64,000 nt of DNA from Anaerolineales bacterium (GTDB lineage Bacteria; Chloroflexota; Anaerolineae; Anaerolineales; UBA4823), in NCBI GenBank assembly GCA_003105035.1, contig PQAL01000027.1, forward strand, positions 1 through 64,000, written 5' to 3'. Shown here piece after piece: positions 48,142-56,702 of the stretch. Every line of letters begins with the position of its first letter. Position 1 is the first letter of the stretch. The notes under the pieces are model-generated. The model was not told where the DNA came from. It saw only the letters and a list, made by a program, of their open reading frames with translations, and searched no databases. The translations under genes and the position numbers were made by a program.

Positions 48142-49518
48142 TTATTCAGCAAGATTGAAATAGAAATGGATAAAGGTATCGATCCCTCGATACCAGGTGG
48201 GCAGGTGAAGCTTCTCATTGGGGGAATGCATGTTGTCATCGAGCATGGAAAAACCGGTATTAACGGTTTGAATACCCAGGATGCGCTGGAAATCAAGGAC
48301 AACTGGCACACTGCCACCCTCGCGTTTGAATACAGGCTGCTTTTGCCATACTTCAGCCAGGGCTTTCGATAAAGCCTGGATATAGACTGAGTTGCGGTCA
48401 GAGATCGAAGCAGGACCGCCATGCATCGGGGTGAGCTGCCAGCGGATTGTATTTGGAGCATGAGCTTCCAGATAGAGGCGCATTTGCTGATAGACATCTT
48501 CAGGTTCCTGATTGGGAACCAGACGGCATGATATTTTCGCCATCGCCCAGGCTGGCAGGACCGTCTTCGCTCCTTCGCCAGTGAAGCCTGACAACATCCC
48601 ATTCACTTCCAGGGTAGGCCTGGCACCCAAACGCTCGATGGTGGTATATCCGGCTTCACCAAATAAAGCTGGAGAACCTGTAGCATCAAGGTAAAACTGG
48701 TCACCAATCGGGAGCCTGGCAAGCTCGGCCCGTTCTTCGGCATCGACTGTAAGGACCTTATCATAAAAACCTGGAAGGGTGATGCGACCCTGCTCATCAT
48801 GCATCCCGGCGATCAATTCACATAATGCCTGGGCAGGGTTGAGAATTGCACCACCAAAGACCCCCGAATGCAGGTCATGATCTGGCCCATCGATGCAGAG
48901 TTCCATATAAGCCAAGCCGCGCAAGGCATAGGTGATGCAAGGGATATCAGGCGAGATGGCTCCAGTATCAGGATTTATCGCAAAATCAGCGCGAAGTACT
49001 TGTTTATGCGTTTCAAGAAATGTAACAAGATGAGGAGAACCTATCTCTTCCTCACCCTCAAAGAGGAACTTAAAATTTATCGGTAGGGTCGATGTCTTTA
49101 AGATCGCTTCAATCGCATCCAGAGAGAGCATCAGCTGCCCTTTCATGTCTGTGACCCCACGCCCATAGATATTCTCACCGCGCACATCCGGACTAAATGG
49201 CTCGGATACCCATAGATTGAGCGGATCGGCAGGTTGGACATCATAATGCCCATAGAGCAAAGCGGTGGGTGCATCTGGCCCAGCTTGAAACAACTCGCCA
49301 TAAACAACAGGGTGCCCAGCGGTGGGAAATACCTGAACATTAGTTACCCCTAGAGAGAGTAAATGAGATGCGATCCATCTGGCCGCTCGCATAACATCAT
49401 CCTTGGCGGATTCGTCCGTGGAAATTGATGGTATCGATGTTAGTTGCTTCAATTCATCCAGGAACCGGTCAGCATTCCGATGGGCATACTCAAGCGCTAG
49501 TGAACGGGGGTTAGTCAT
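48142..49518 (-). CDS. M20-family metallopeptidase (dipeptidase)
   Basis: A 458-residue cytosolic peptidase. First metal ligand region LLYGHYDVQPADPLNLW near residue 90, GVTDMKG near 122, catalytic EGEEEIGSPH near 156 and NPDTGAI near 183. A lid/dimerisation domain (about 205-360) contains the DHDLHSGVFGG motif, and the final metal ligand region is near DNMHSPNEKL at 430. This matches CNDP-type dipeptidases. In purine-degrading bacteria an M20 protein (YgeY) is part of the pathway, but this gene is far from the purine block and reads as a general dipeptidase. AAGGAG precedes the start. Confidence 0.9.
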   Translation of the reverse strand: MTNPRSLALEYAHRNADRFLDELKQLTSIPSISTDESAKDDVMRAARWIASHLLSLGVTNVQVFPTAGHPVVYGELFQAGPDAPTALLYGHYDVQPADPLNLWVSEPFSPDVRGENIYGRGVTDMKGQLMLSLDAIEAILKTSTLPINFKFLFEGEEEIGSPHLVTFLETHKQVLRADFAINPDTGAISPDIPCITYALRGLAYMELCIDGPDHDLHSGVFGGAILNPAQALCELIAGMHDEQGRITLPGFYDKVLTVDAEERAELARLPIGDQFYLDATGSPALFGEAGYTTIERLGARPTLEVNGMLSGFTGEGAKTVLPAWAMAKISCRLVPNQEPEDVYQQMRLYLEAHAPNTIRWQLTPMHGGPASISDRNSVYIQALSKALAEVWQKQPVFKREGGSVPVVLDFQRILGIQTVNTGFSMLDDNMHSPNEKLHLPTWYRGIDTFIHFYFNLAE

Positions 49519-49529
49519 AAATCTCCTTC

Positions 49530-49997
49530 TTAGTCAGCAATTGTAATAATGTCATTAATGGATATCGTCCCATCAGATAATATTTCGGCGCGTAAACCTC
49601 CACGATCAGCCATGGAAGTGATGATTTGCGGGTGGGTGCGGCTGGCTAAATAATTGCATGGTTCGCATAGTCTAATTCCGTGTACGCGGATCTTTCCAAT
49701 AAAAAAATCGCAGCCTACCAGGTCATTGAGCCTGATGCCCCTAGTGATGATATTGCGCCGGGTGTCGGCGGGGAAAATTGGGATGCTATCCTCCTGGCGA
49801 ATCGCATCAATTGCTTCACTTTCGATCAACGTTAGCTGGCGATCAGGGCGATAACCTTCGCCATCCTTTCCTTGTTCTGAAAAATAACGGTCGCCTTGAA
49901 TACCCTTCCCCGGGATCACATGGACCTGATCAACACCGACCGTTGGCTCTCCCCGTGCGGGAGAAATATAGATTAGTACAACAGTTCCCTCAGGCAT
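49530..49997 (-). CDS. MOSC-domain protein
   Basis: A 155-residue protein with a MOSC fold: an N-terminal VHVIPGKGIQGDRYF, then RQLTLIESEAIDAI, RRNIITRGIRLNDLVG and the conserved LCEPCNYL with the sulfur-binding Cys. MOSC proteins handle molybdenum-cofactor sulfur or N-hydroxylated substrates. It may mature the Mo hydroxylase encoded at 60830 (inference). Start chosen at 49997 with GAGG seven bases upstream; an in-frame ATG 11 codons earlier has none. Confidence 0.82.
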   Translation of the reverse strand: MPEGTVVLIYISPARGEPTVGVDQVHVIPGKGIQGDRYFSEQGKDGEGYRPDRQLTLIESEAIDAIRQEDSIPIFPADTRRNIITRGIRLNDLVGCDFFIGKIRVHGIRLCEPCNYLASRTHPQIITSMADRGGLRAEILSDGTISINDIITIAD

Positions 49998-50055
49998 GTC
50001 CACACCTCGGCTGCTCGTGATAGGCATCATATTCCATATTGAATAACGATGATCC

Positions 50056-50937
50056 TCAGTGCTTTATTTGTGCAGCGATCTGAGCCAGGTGGTCTGGGGT
50101 AGTTCCACAGCAACCCCCAACGATGCTGGCGCCTTCCTTCAACCAGGCTAACACCATCGAACCCATGAGCTGTGGAGATACATCATAAGTCGTGTTTCCC
50201 TGGCTATCCAGATGGGGCAAGCCGGCATTTGGCTTGAACCAGATAGGTTTCGTGGTGTTTTGGCGAAGCTCAACCAGGTTTTGCAGGTTCTCATCAAGGC
50301 TGCGCCCACAATTAATACCAATGATATCCACTGGCAGTACACTGAGCTGCTTCCCCTCCTGAGCAGGGCTAACACCCATCATCGTGCGTTTCCCACGATC
50401 GTAACTGAGGGAAACGATAAGGGGCAAGTCACTTACTTCACGCACACCATCCACGGCAGCAGTAACTTCACCCAGGTCATATTGAGTCTCGATCACCAAC
50501 AAATCTGCACCAGCGGTCGTGAGTGCCTTTGCCTGTTGGGCGTAGGCTGCCTTAGCCTCATCAACGGATAGCGGGCCAAGCGGTTTTAATAACTGTCCTA
50601 AAGGTCCCATTGAGCCAGCATTATAGATATTGGCATCACCGATCGCTTGTGCAGTGAGGCGAACCGCTGTGCAGTTGATCTCATCCAGCTTTGATTCCAG
50701 CGAAGTGCCTTTAAAATGGACACGATTGGCATTGAAGGTAGCCGTCAGAATGATATCTGCTCCTGCGTTGATAAAATCGCTATGGAGCTGGATGATCTTT
50801 TCGGGCTGTTCCAGCACCCAATTCTCGGCAGTTAACCCACCTGGTAGCCCCCTGGAGATCAGATTCGTGCCCGTTGCTCCATCTGCAACCAGGATCACAC
50901 CGGTTTCTATTCGAGATAAAAATGGCTGTTTTTGCAT
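50056..50937 (-). CDS. Homocysteine S-methyltransferase domain protein
   Basis: A 293-residue barrel like the N-terminal module of MetH: ADGATGTNLISRG near residue 18, TATFNANR near 64, GSMGPLG near 108, ETQYDLGE near 150, and the zinc ligands in INCGRS near 208 and GGCCGTTP near 275. It lacks the folate, cobalamin and reactivation domains. It may act alone with a methyl donor such as S-methylmethionine, or with separate MetH parts outside the window. Confidence 0.9.
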   Translation of the reverse strand: MQKQPFLSRIETGVILVADGATGTNLISRGLPGGLTAENWVLEQPEKIIQLHSDFINAGADIILTATFNANRVHFKGTSLESKLDEINCTAVRLTAQAIGDANIYNAGSMGPLGQLLKPLGPLSVDEAKAAYAQQAKALTTAGADLLVIETQYDLGEVTAAVDGVREVSDLPLIVSLSYDRGKRTMMGVSPAQEGKQLSVLPVDIIGINCGRSLDENLQNLVELRQNTTKPIWFKPNAGLPHLDSQGNTTYDVSPQLMGSMVLAWLKEGASIVGGCCGTTPDHLAQIAAQIKH

Positions 50938-50991
50938 AAGGCACTATTGTATCCTTAATTCATGGTTTGAGCATAGGCTGGAGGTTTGAAT

Positions 50992-51678
50992 TTATTGTGA
51001 GCTATCGCGCAAGGAGGGAGCAGTCACAAACATCAGATAAAAAACCAATAAAATTGACGTGAACATAATCGTAAATCCAAGGAAGCCCAGGTTATCCAGT
51101 GGATTTAGCAGATTTGTGGCAATCTCTTTGATCAATGACCTCGGCTCGATAAGGATGTCCCAACTATTAAACCTGCCAAAACGGCCGAGATATACGCCAA
51201 GACTGGCGAGGCTGAGTGCAAGCAAGGCAAAGAACCAGCCAACCAGCTTGCCGAAGGATTTGTCGATCATGAGATGTATCGTGCGTAATGAAGCGATAGC
51301 CAGGAAACAACCGGTGAAGGCAAAGAGTGCGATCAGGCTGATATCATACCAAAGCGGGACAGGAGGCCGGGGCTCGAGATAATAAAAATCGGTCACAATA
51401 TAGGGGGCATTTGGAAAGAATACCAACCATAAGACACTAAACAACAGCACTATCCACCAACGGCTAGGTGTTTGTGCATAAAATGATGAGGCGATTACAC
51501 AGAATATATAGGGTAACCAGGCAAGAAACAAATTCCATAACAAATTTGAATAATTGTATGAGCCGCTGTAAACTACCCGGAAAGCAAGAAAAGCACACGC
51601 CATCAAGGAGGATAAAAACAGTGGATAGAAAGAATATCTCAGGAAGAAGTGGTGCCAGGTTGTCAATGATCTTTGCAT
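50992..51678 (-). CDS. DUF1361 membrane protein
   Basis: A 228-residue protein with about six spans. The DUF1361 signature FFPNAPYIVTDFYYLEPRPPVP split around residue 90 is clear, as is WDILIEP near 175. The function is unknown. TATAAT read on the minus strand at 51698-51693 lies about 14 bases before the start and could be its -10. Confidence 0.85.
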   Translation of the reverse strand: MQRSLTTWHHFFLRYSFYPLFLSSLMACAFLAFRVVYSGSYNYSNLLWNLFLAWLPYIFCVIASSFYAQTPSRWWIVLLFSVLWLVFFPNAPYIVTDFYYLEPRPPVPLWYDISLIALFAFTGCFLAIASLRTIHLMIDKSFGKLVGWFFALLALSLASLGVYLGRFGRFNSWDILIEPRSLIKEIATNLLNPLDNLGFLGFTIMFTSILLVFYLMFVTAPSLRDSSQ

Positions 51679-52024
51679 GGCTTAGTCTGTCCATTATAAG
51701 TGATTTTCACTGCTTTATTTGTGTTAAAATAAACTTGTTACAAGTCGGTGGCTGAGATTGGCGAGCCCGATATTATAGCTTGATTGATCCGATTACGAGC
51801 TTGAAGATATTACACTATCTCCGCCGATACGATGATTAACCGACGAAGCAATTTCTCGAATCCAAAAATATTCAGCCTGGTGAGTTTCATAAAGAACCGA
51901 GTAGTTTCCAATATGCATCACCGAATGCATACTGGGTTTATATACCTCGGTTCTTTCACTATAGCCGCCTTGAAGCTTACCTCCGATAATATCGCGTATA
52001 TTCATCGCGGTGGCGAGGAAGGAT
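51679..52024. other. Divergent intergenic region between DUF1361 and NUDIX genes
   Basis: 346 bases. It holds the candidate -10 of the DUF1361 gene and the hairpin described separately at 51891-51956. Opposing short open frames of about 70 codons cross it on both strands, but neither has a ribosome site or recognisable motif. Confidence 0.4.
51891..51956 (+). repeat. 66-base imperfect inverted repeat upstream of the NUDIX gene
   Basis: Outer arms AAAGAACCGAG (51891-51901) and CTCGGTTCTTT (51946-51956) are perfectly complementary over 11 bp. Inner arms ATGCAT (51913-51918) and ATGCAT (51925-51930) close a 6-base loop. The middle pairs only partly. It lacks a T tract and ends about 70 bases before the NUDIX start, so it may be an RNA leader structure or a protein-binding site. 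Confidence 0.5.
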
Positions 52025-52684
52025 ATGTCAGATATTGATCAACACAACCAAGATGACGACCATTCCAGCGTCCCCCAATGGCTGGATTGGGCACGCGAGA
52101 TCCAGGCGATTGCCCAAACAGGTTATCATTATGCGAACGACGAGTATCACCGCCAAAGATTTGGGCGCCTCATAGAGATAGCAGCTGAGATCGCCAGTGA
52201 ATACTCCGACCTGGAATATCCGTACGTGCTGTTGTCTTATCAAGAGCAAATTGGTTACGCCACGCCGCGCATCGATGTTAGAGGTGCGGTTTTTATAGAC
52301 GGACAATTATTAATGGTGCGAGAACGCGTGGATGGGGGATGGACTTTACCAGGAGGCTGGGCTGATGTGGGTGAGATTCCGTCCAAAGCAGCTGAAAGGG
52401 AAGTCTGGGAGGAAGCGGGATATCGGGTAAAAGCCAGGAAGCTGATTGGGGTATATGACGCCAACCGGATGGGACGTCTTGAGCTTTACCATGCTTATAA
52501 AATCGTGTTTTTATGTGATTTAATAAGCGGAGAAGCCAAACCGAGCATTGAGACCTCGGAAGTAGGTTTCTTTGAAAAAAATGCACTTCCACCGGTCTTA
52601 TCAGGTGAGCGAACAAAGCTCAGGCACATCCAGGATGCATTCGATTGTCTGAATGACCCACTCCATCCATCCGTATTTGATTGA
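52025..52684 (+). CDS. NUDIX hydrolase with N-terminal helical domain
   Basis: A 219-residue protein. Residues about 12-75 form the helical NUDIX_N domain (PQWLDWAREIQAIAQTGYHYA). The catalytic box runs GWADVGE then the REVWEEAGY core near residues 112-134, fully conserved. Proteins with this N-terminal domain include ADP-ribose and coenzyme pyrophosphatases. ATG 52025 is five bases after AGGAAGG; the GTG at 52010 is less likely. Confidence 0.9.
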   Translation: MSDIDQHNQDDDHSSVPQWLDWAREIQAIAQTGYHYANDEYHRQRFGRLIEIAAEIASEYSDLEYPYVLLSYQEQIGYATPRIDVRGAVFIDGQLLMVRERVDGGWTLPGGWADVGEIPSKAAEREVWEEAGYRVKARKLIGVYDANRMGRLELYHAYKIVFLCDLISGEAKPSIETSEVGFFEKNALPPVLSGERTKLRHIQDAFDCLNDPLHPSVFD

Positions 52685-52788
52685 GATTTTCCGACATAGA
52701 AATTCGGTGGATAACAAAGACAAAACGTGTAGGTTATGAGGAAATAACGAGTAGATAATTCACACGGATGTGAACCAGAGGTGAAAAC

Positions 52789-53451
52789 ATGACAATCGGG
52801 AAACCGACCATTTCAGTGATTGGCGGTACTGGCAAAGAAGGCACTGGCCTGGCCTTGCGCTGGGCTCGGGCGGGTTATCAAGTGATCATCGGTTCGAGAC
52901 AGGCAGAGAAAGCAGTCCTGGCTGCGCAAGCAATAAATCACCAATTAGGGGTCAACTCGACGCTAGGTCTGGAGAACGCACAGGCTGCTGAGCTAGCAGA
53001 AATCTGTGTTCTAACCATTATCCCTGCCGCCCACGATCAGACGGTCGAGTATCTAAAACCAAAATTGATGGGAAAAATTGTAGTGGATGCCACTTCAAGA
53101 GTAGATTACCTTGACCCTCAACCTCCAGAACCTCCAAGTGCTGCCCAACGAGCACAAGATATCTTAGGCTCAGGAGCTAAGGTGGTGGCTGCCTTCCAAA
53201 ATGTGCCTGCCAAACTGCTAAAGCAAACGATCGATGAACCGTTGGAAGCGGATGTACTGGTTTGTTCAGACGATCATGAGGCGGCGGAGAAAGTAGTGGA
53301 ATTAGCACACGCAGCTGGTCTATCGGGATATTACGCGGGCAGGCTGGCGAATGCGATCGTGGTAGAAGGGCTAACCTCGATCCTGATCAGTATGAACAAG
53401 TATTACAAACAAAAAAATGCCAGCATAAAAGTCACCGGGATAGCTCAATAA
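52789..53451 (+). CDS. npdG: NADPH-dependent F420 reductase
   Basis: A 220-residue enzyme that exchanges hydride between NADP(H) and coenzyme F420. The Rossmann motif VIGGTGKEGTGLALRWA (residues about 7-23) and the following GSRQAEKA, whose Ser/Arg fits NADP phosphate, match the F420:NADP oxidoreductase family. PAAHDQTVEYLKP, VVDATSR and FQNVPAKLL are further family segments. It heads a cluster of F420 genes, with AGAGGTG as ribosome site. Confidence 0.92.
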   Translation: MTIGKPTISVIGGTGKEGTGLALRWARAGYQVIIGSRQAEKAVLAAQAINHQLGVNSTLGLENAQAAELAEICVLTIIPAAHDQTVEYLKPKLMGKIVVDATSRVDYLDPQPPEPPSAAQRAQDILGSGAKVVAAFQNVPAKLLKQTIDEPLEADVLVCSDDHEAAEKVVELAHAAGLSGYYAGRLANAIVVEGLTSILISMNKYYKQKNASIKVTGIAQ

Positions 53452-53464
53452 GGAAAGCAAATTC

Positions 53465-54235
53465 ATGAAATCCCTGGTACTCAGCGCGCTGCCTGATATC
53501 CCGATGGTCCACACCGGTGATGACCTGGCGAATATCATTCTTGATGGACTTTCACTGGCCAGAATTCATATTGAAGATGAGGATGTCGTCGTTATCGCAC
53601 AGAAAATCGTTTCCAAGGCGGAAGGCCGTTGGGTTAACCTGGCGGCGGTTAAGCCATCACCGAAAGCGATAGAGCTGGGGAGAGTAGTCGAAAAGGATGC
53701 ACGTCTGGTCGAATTGATCTTGCGAGAAAGCAACCAGGTTTTACGTACCCGGATTGGGACGATTATTGTTGAACACCGCCTCGGTTTTATATGTGCCAAT
53801 GCCGGTATTGACCATTCCAATGTAGCCGGTGAGGGCAGCATGGGAGATGAATGGGTATTATTATTACCCGAAGATCCGGATAGCTCAGCAGCTTCTATCC
53901 GCCAACAATTGGAAACGAGGATTGGGAAGAGATTGGGCGTGCTCATCATTGATTCACACGGAAGGGCCTGGCGGCAAGGTGTGGTTGGGGTGGCAATTGG
54001 AATTGCAGGCTTGCCGGGATTGGTGGATATGCGGGGAAGAAGCGACCTGTTTGGTTATAGCCTGCGGATCACCACAATTGGGGCGGCAGACGAATTAGCT
54101 GCCGCAGCATCGCTTATTATGGGGCAGGCGGATGAAGCAACGCCGATCATACACGTGAGGGGATTTCCATATACGCTTAGAGAAGGGGCGTTAGGTGAGT
54201 TATTACGTCCAAAAGACCAGGATTTGTTCAGATGA
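53465..54235 (+). CDS. cofE: Coenzyme F420-0:L-glutamate ligase
   Basis: Adds glutamate residues to F420-0 with GTP. At 256 residues it is the single-domain archaeal-like form and lacks the nitroreductase-like domain fused in actinobacterial FbiB. Motifs include VVIAQKIVSKAEGR near residue 40, ANAGIDHSNV near 112, GSMGDEWVLLLPEDPD near 124 and DSHGRAWRQGVVGVAIG near 164. It starts 13 bases after npdG and its stop overlaps the next ATG. Confidence 0.94.
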   Translation: MKSLVLSALPDIPMVHTGDDLANIILDGLSLARIHIEDEDVVVIAQKIVSKAEGRWVNLAAVKPSPKAIELGRVVEKDARLVELILRESNQVLRTRIGTIIVEHRLGFICANAGIDHSNVAGEGSMGDEWVLLLPEDPDSSAASIRQQLETRIGKRLGVLIIDSHGRAWRQGVVGVAIGIAGLPGLVDMRGRSDLFGYSLRITTIGAADELAAAASLIMGQADEATPIIHVRGFPYTLREGALGELLRPKDQDLFR

Positions 54236-54594
54236 AGGATGAATTTTGGGTTTATTTACAACAACTGGTGGACACGAGTGAGATTATTGTGGACCGGCCT
54301 AAAGGCAGCATACATCATCGTTACCCAACTAGCCCATACCCATTTGACTATGGCTATCTGAAGGGGACCACTTCCGCAGATGGAGCAGAAATCGATATAT
54401 GGATTGGAACGCTAGGCAAGAAAGAGGTGGTTGGCGTGTTATGCACCGTGGATCTGTTGAAGCGAGATACAGAGCTAAAAGTCCTTTGTGATTGCACAAG
54501 CAAGCAGGTAGAAGCTATCCTAGATTTTATTAATCAAGGGCAGATGAGGGGAATCATGATCCCAAAAGATCAACAAGAAGGAGCAGAACAATGA
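54232..54594 (+). CDS. Inorganic-pyrophosphatase-like protein, short form
   Basis: A 120-residue protein resembling a family I pyrophosphatase core: RPKGSIHHRYP, YPFDYGYLKGT near residue 42 and DGAEIDIWIG near 53. The usual D-x-D-x-x-D metal site appears as D-x-x-E-x-D with one Asp replaced by Glu, and the C-terminal half of the canonical enzyme is missing. It resembles short clostridial proteins with a DGEEQDAY motif. ATGA overlaps tie it to cofE and to the next gene. CofC releases pyrophosphate, so removal of PPi in F420 synthesis is a plausible role. Confidence 0.75.
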   Translation: MKDEFWVYLQQLVDTSEIIVDRPKGSIHHRYPTSPYPFDYGYLKGTTSADGAEIDIWIGTLGKKEVVGVLCTVDLLKRDTELKVLCDCTSKQVEAILDFINQGQMRGIMIPKDQQEGAEQ

Positions 54595-54989
54595 CCTGGA
54601 TGCCTGAAGAGTACCTGGATTTACTCAAAGACGAAACCAAAGCGTTTGGATTTTTAGCAACTTTGATGAAAGACGGCAGCCCCCAGCTGACACCCGTGTG
54701 GTTCAATGCAGACGAGAAATTTATTTATATCAATACAGCGAAAGGCCGGATAAAAGACCGGAATCTACGGCGCGACCCACGCCTGGCATTTGTCATCATT
54801 GATCCAAAGAACCCTTACCGATATTTCCAAATCCGGGGTAAAGTCGTCACAATAACGACCGAAGGAGCCAGAGAACATATCGATGCGCTTGCCAAGAAAT
54901 ACACCGGGGCAGAAAAGTTTTCGAGCCAGAATCCAGATGAAGTGCGGGTAAAGTATACGGTCTTGCCAGAAAAGATCCAACTTGGATGA
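54591..54989 (+). CDS. PPOX-class F420-dependent oxidoreductase
   Basis: A 132-residue split-barrel flavin/deazaflavin protein. FGFLATLMKDGSPQLTPVWF (residues about 16-35), INTAKGRIKDRNLRRDPR near 46 and RYFQIRGKV near 77 match the PPOX class F420-dependent enzymes. It sits within the F420 gene cluster, supporting F420 as cofactor. Substrate unknown. ATGA overlap with the preceding gene. Confidence 0.88.
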   Translation: MTWMPEEYLDLLKDETKAFGFLATLMKDGSPQLTPVWFNADEKFIYINTAKGRIKDRNLRRDPRLAFVIIDPKNPYRYFQIRGKVVTITTEGAREHIDALAKKYTGAEKFSSQNPDEVRVKYTVLPEKIQLG

Positions 54990-55010
54990 TTTTATTTACT
55001 GTCTGAATAT

Positions 55011-55970
55011 ATGATCAATAATGAATTAACAATCGTGGCACTGGCTGGCGGAGTTGGTGGGGCCAAACTTGCCGATGGTCTGGCGCAGGTGTTGCAACCT
55101 GATAATTTAACCATCATCGTGAACACCGCAGACGATTTTACCCACATTGGCCTTCGAATATCACCGGACCTGGACACGGTGTGTTATACCCTGGCTGATA
55201 TGGCCAATCCTGCCACAGGTTGGGGGCGAAAGGATGAAACCTGGAACGCTTTCAGAGCCTTGTCTGCCATAGGTATGCCAGACTGGTTTCGTCTGGGTGA
55301 TACCGACCTGGCCACACACCTGGTGAGAGACATGCATTTGACGGACGGGTGGAGCTTGAGCCAGGTAACTGAAGAGTTCTGCCGGATGTGGAAAATCAAA
55401 GTCAAGGTGCTGCCGATGACGGATGATATTGTCAGGACCTGGGTATATACAGATGAAGGCGATCTTGAGTTCCAGGAGTATTTCGTACGCAGAAAATGCG
55501 AGCCAGTCGTGGGGGGTTTTAAGTTCGTAGGGGTAGAGAAAGCCCATCCTGCTCCAGGTGTGTTGGAAGCCATCCAAGCTTGTGAAGCGGTGGTGATCTG
55601 CCCATCCAACCCATGGGTCAGCATCAATCCCATCCTATCCATCCCCGGAATAAGAGGTGCATTATCAAAAAAAACGGTCGTAGCTGTTTCTCCCATCATT
55701 GGGGATCAAACTGTGAGAGGGCCGGCGGCGAAGATGTTCAGCGAGCTGGGTATCAAGCCATCAGCATTAGCGGTGGCTTTACACTACCAGGAAATCATTG
55801 ACGCTATCTTCCTTGACCAGGTTGACCACCAGCAGGCAAAAGATATCGAAGCGCTCGGGATATCTTCTGTTTTGACGGATGCACTGATGATTGATAAAGC
55901 AGATCGGGGTAGATTAGCCAGTGAAGTCATTGAATATATTCGTGTTAAACTTAAGGGGACTGAAACATGA
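55011..55970 (+). CDS. cofD: 2-phospho-L-lactate transferase (CofD)
   Basis: Transfers the phospholactyl (or related) unit to FO to form F420-0 or its dehydro form. The 319-residue protein opens with VALAGGVGGAKLADGLAQ (residues about 8-25), followed by NTADDFTHIGLRISPDLDT near 43, GWGRKDETW and WFRLGDTDLATH near 90, and CPSNPWVSINPIL near 200. All match CofD. ATG 55011 has no strong ribosome site; an ATG four codons later is possible. CofC follows with an ATGA-type overlap. Confidence 0.95.
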   Translation: MINNELTIVALAGGVGGAKLADGLAQVLQPDNLTIIVNTADDFTHIGLRISPDLDTVCYTLADMANPATGWGRKDETWNAFRALSAIGMPDWFRLGDTDLATHLVRDMHLTDGWSLSQVTEEFCRMWKIKVKVLPMTDDIVRTWVYTDEGDLEFQEYFVRRKCEPVVGGFKFVGVEKAHPAPGVLEAIQACEAVVICPSNPWVSINPILSIPGIRGALSKKTVVAVSPIIGDQTVRGPAAKMFSELGIKPSALAVALHYQEIIDAIFLDQVDHQQAKDIEALGISSVLTDALMIDKADRGRLASEVIEYIRVKLKGTET

Positions 55971-56614
55971 CATTATGGGCGATCGTTCCAGTGAAACCTT
56001 TACGGCGGGGAAAATCCCGGCTGTCGAGTGTATTAAGCTCAGAAGCTCGAACTGCCCTTAACCATTATCTCCTTTCGAACACATTAGAAATTCTGGGGTC
56101 AATCCCAGATATTGAATACTCGTTGGTCGTCAGCCGAGACCCAGAAGCCTTAACTGTCGCCAGGGATTATGGGGCGCGCACGGTCCAGGAACAAGGTTCA
56201 CCCCAGCTAAACGTGGCCCTGACCAGGGCAACGATGGTCGCGGTGAGCCATTCAGTCCAAGCGGTGCTCATCGTGCCGGCCGACTTACCTCTGCTCACCG
56301 CGGATGATATCCAGGAAGTAATCAAGCGCGCAAATGACCCACCGGTTGTGGTAATCACACCTGATAGACACCAGAACGGCACAAATGCCTTATTAATCTC
56401 ACCACCTGGCCTTATCCATTACGAATATGGTCCCGGTTCCTTTGAGAAACATTGCAAACAAGCTGTAAAAGCCGGCGCGAGGCTCGAGATCTGCGAAAGG
56501 AAAACAGTGGCACTGGATATTGATTTCCCAGAAGACCTGGAGCTGGCTGGATATGAGCTTATGGACACGAACCGGTCACCTCAACTTATCCCATATGCAG
56601 AAAAACCTGGATAA
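55967..56614 (+). CDS. cofC: 2-phospho-L-lactate guanylyltransferase (CofC)
   Basis: Activates phospholactate or phosphoenolpyruvate with GTP for CofD, releasing PPi. The 215-residue nucleotidyltransferase shows IVPVKPLRRGKSRLSSVL at residues 4-21, a product-binding VPADLPLLTADDI near 103 and PDRHQNGTNALL near 128, ending in ALDIDFPEDLELA. AGGGGAC precedes the start, which overlaps the cofD stop. Confidence 0.94.
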   Translation: MTLWAIVPVKPLRRGKSRLSSVLSSEARTALNHYLLSNTLEILGSIPDIEYSLVVSRDPEALTVARDYGARTVQEQGSPQLNVALTRATMVAVSHSVQAVLIVPADLPLLTADDIQEVIKRANDPPVVVITPDRHQNGTNALLISPPGLIHYEYGPGSFEKHCKQAVKAGARLEICERKTVALDIDFPEDLELAGYELMDTNRSPQLIPYAEKPG

Positions 56615-56702
56615 AATTGGAAGACGTTGTAATGATAAAAAACAATCTAGCTATAGATGCCCATATTTCGTGATCGATGTACCTGTAACTAAGGGATAAA
56701 CC

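Noticed and set aside
48142-49518. Assignment of the M20 peptidase to YgeY of the purine pathway
   Set aside because: It is far from the purine island and its DHDLHSG motif and length fit general CNDP-type dipeptidases.
51793-52038. 70-codon frames on both strands upstream of the NUDIX gene
   Set aside because: Neither has a ribosome site or motif, and both run through the inverted repeat, which explains part of their openness.
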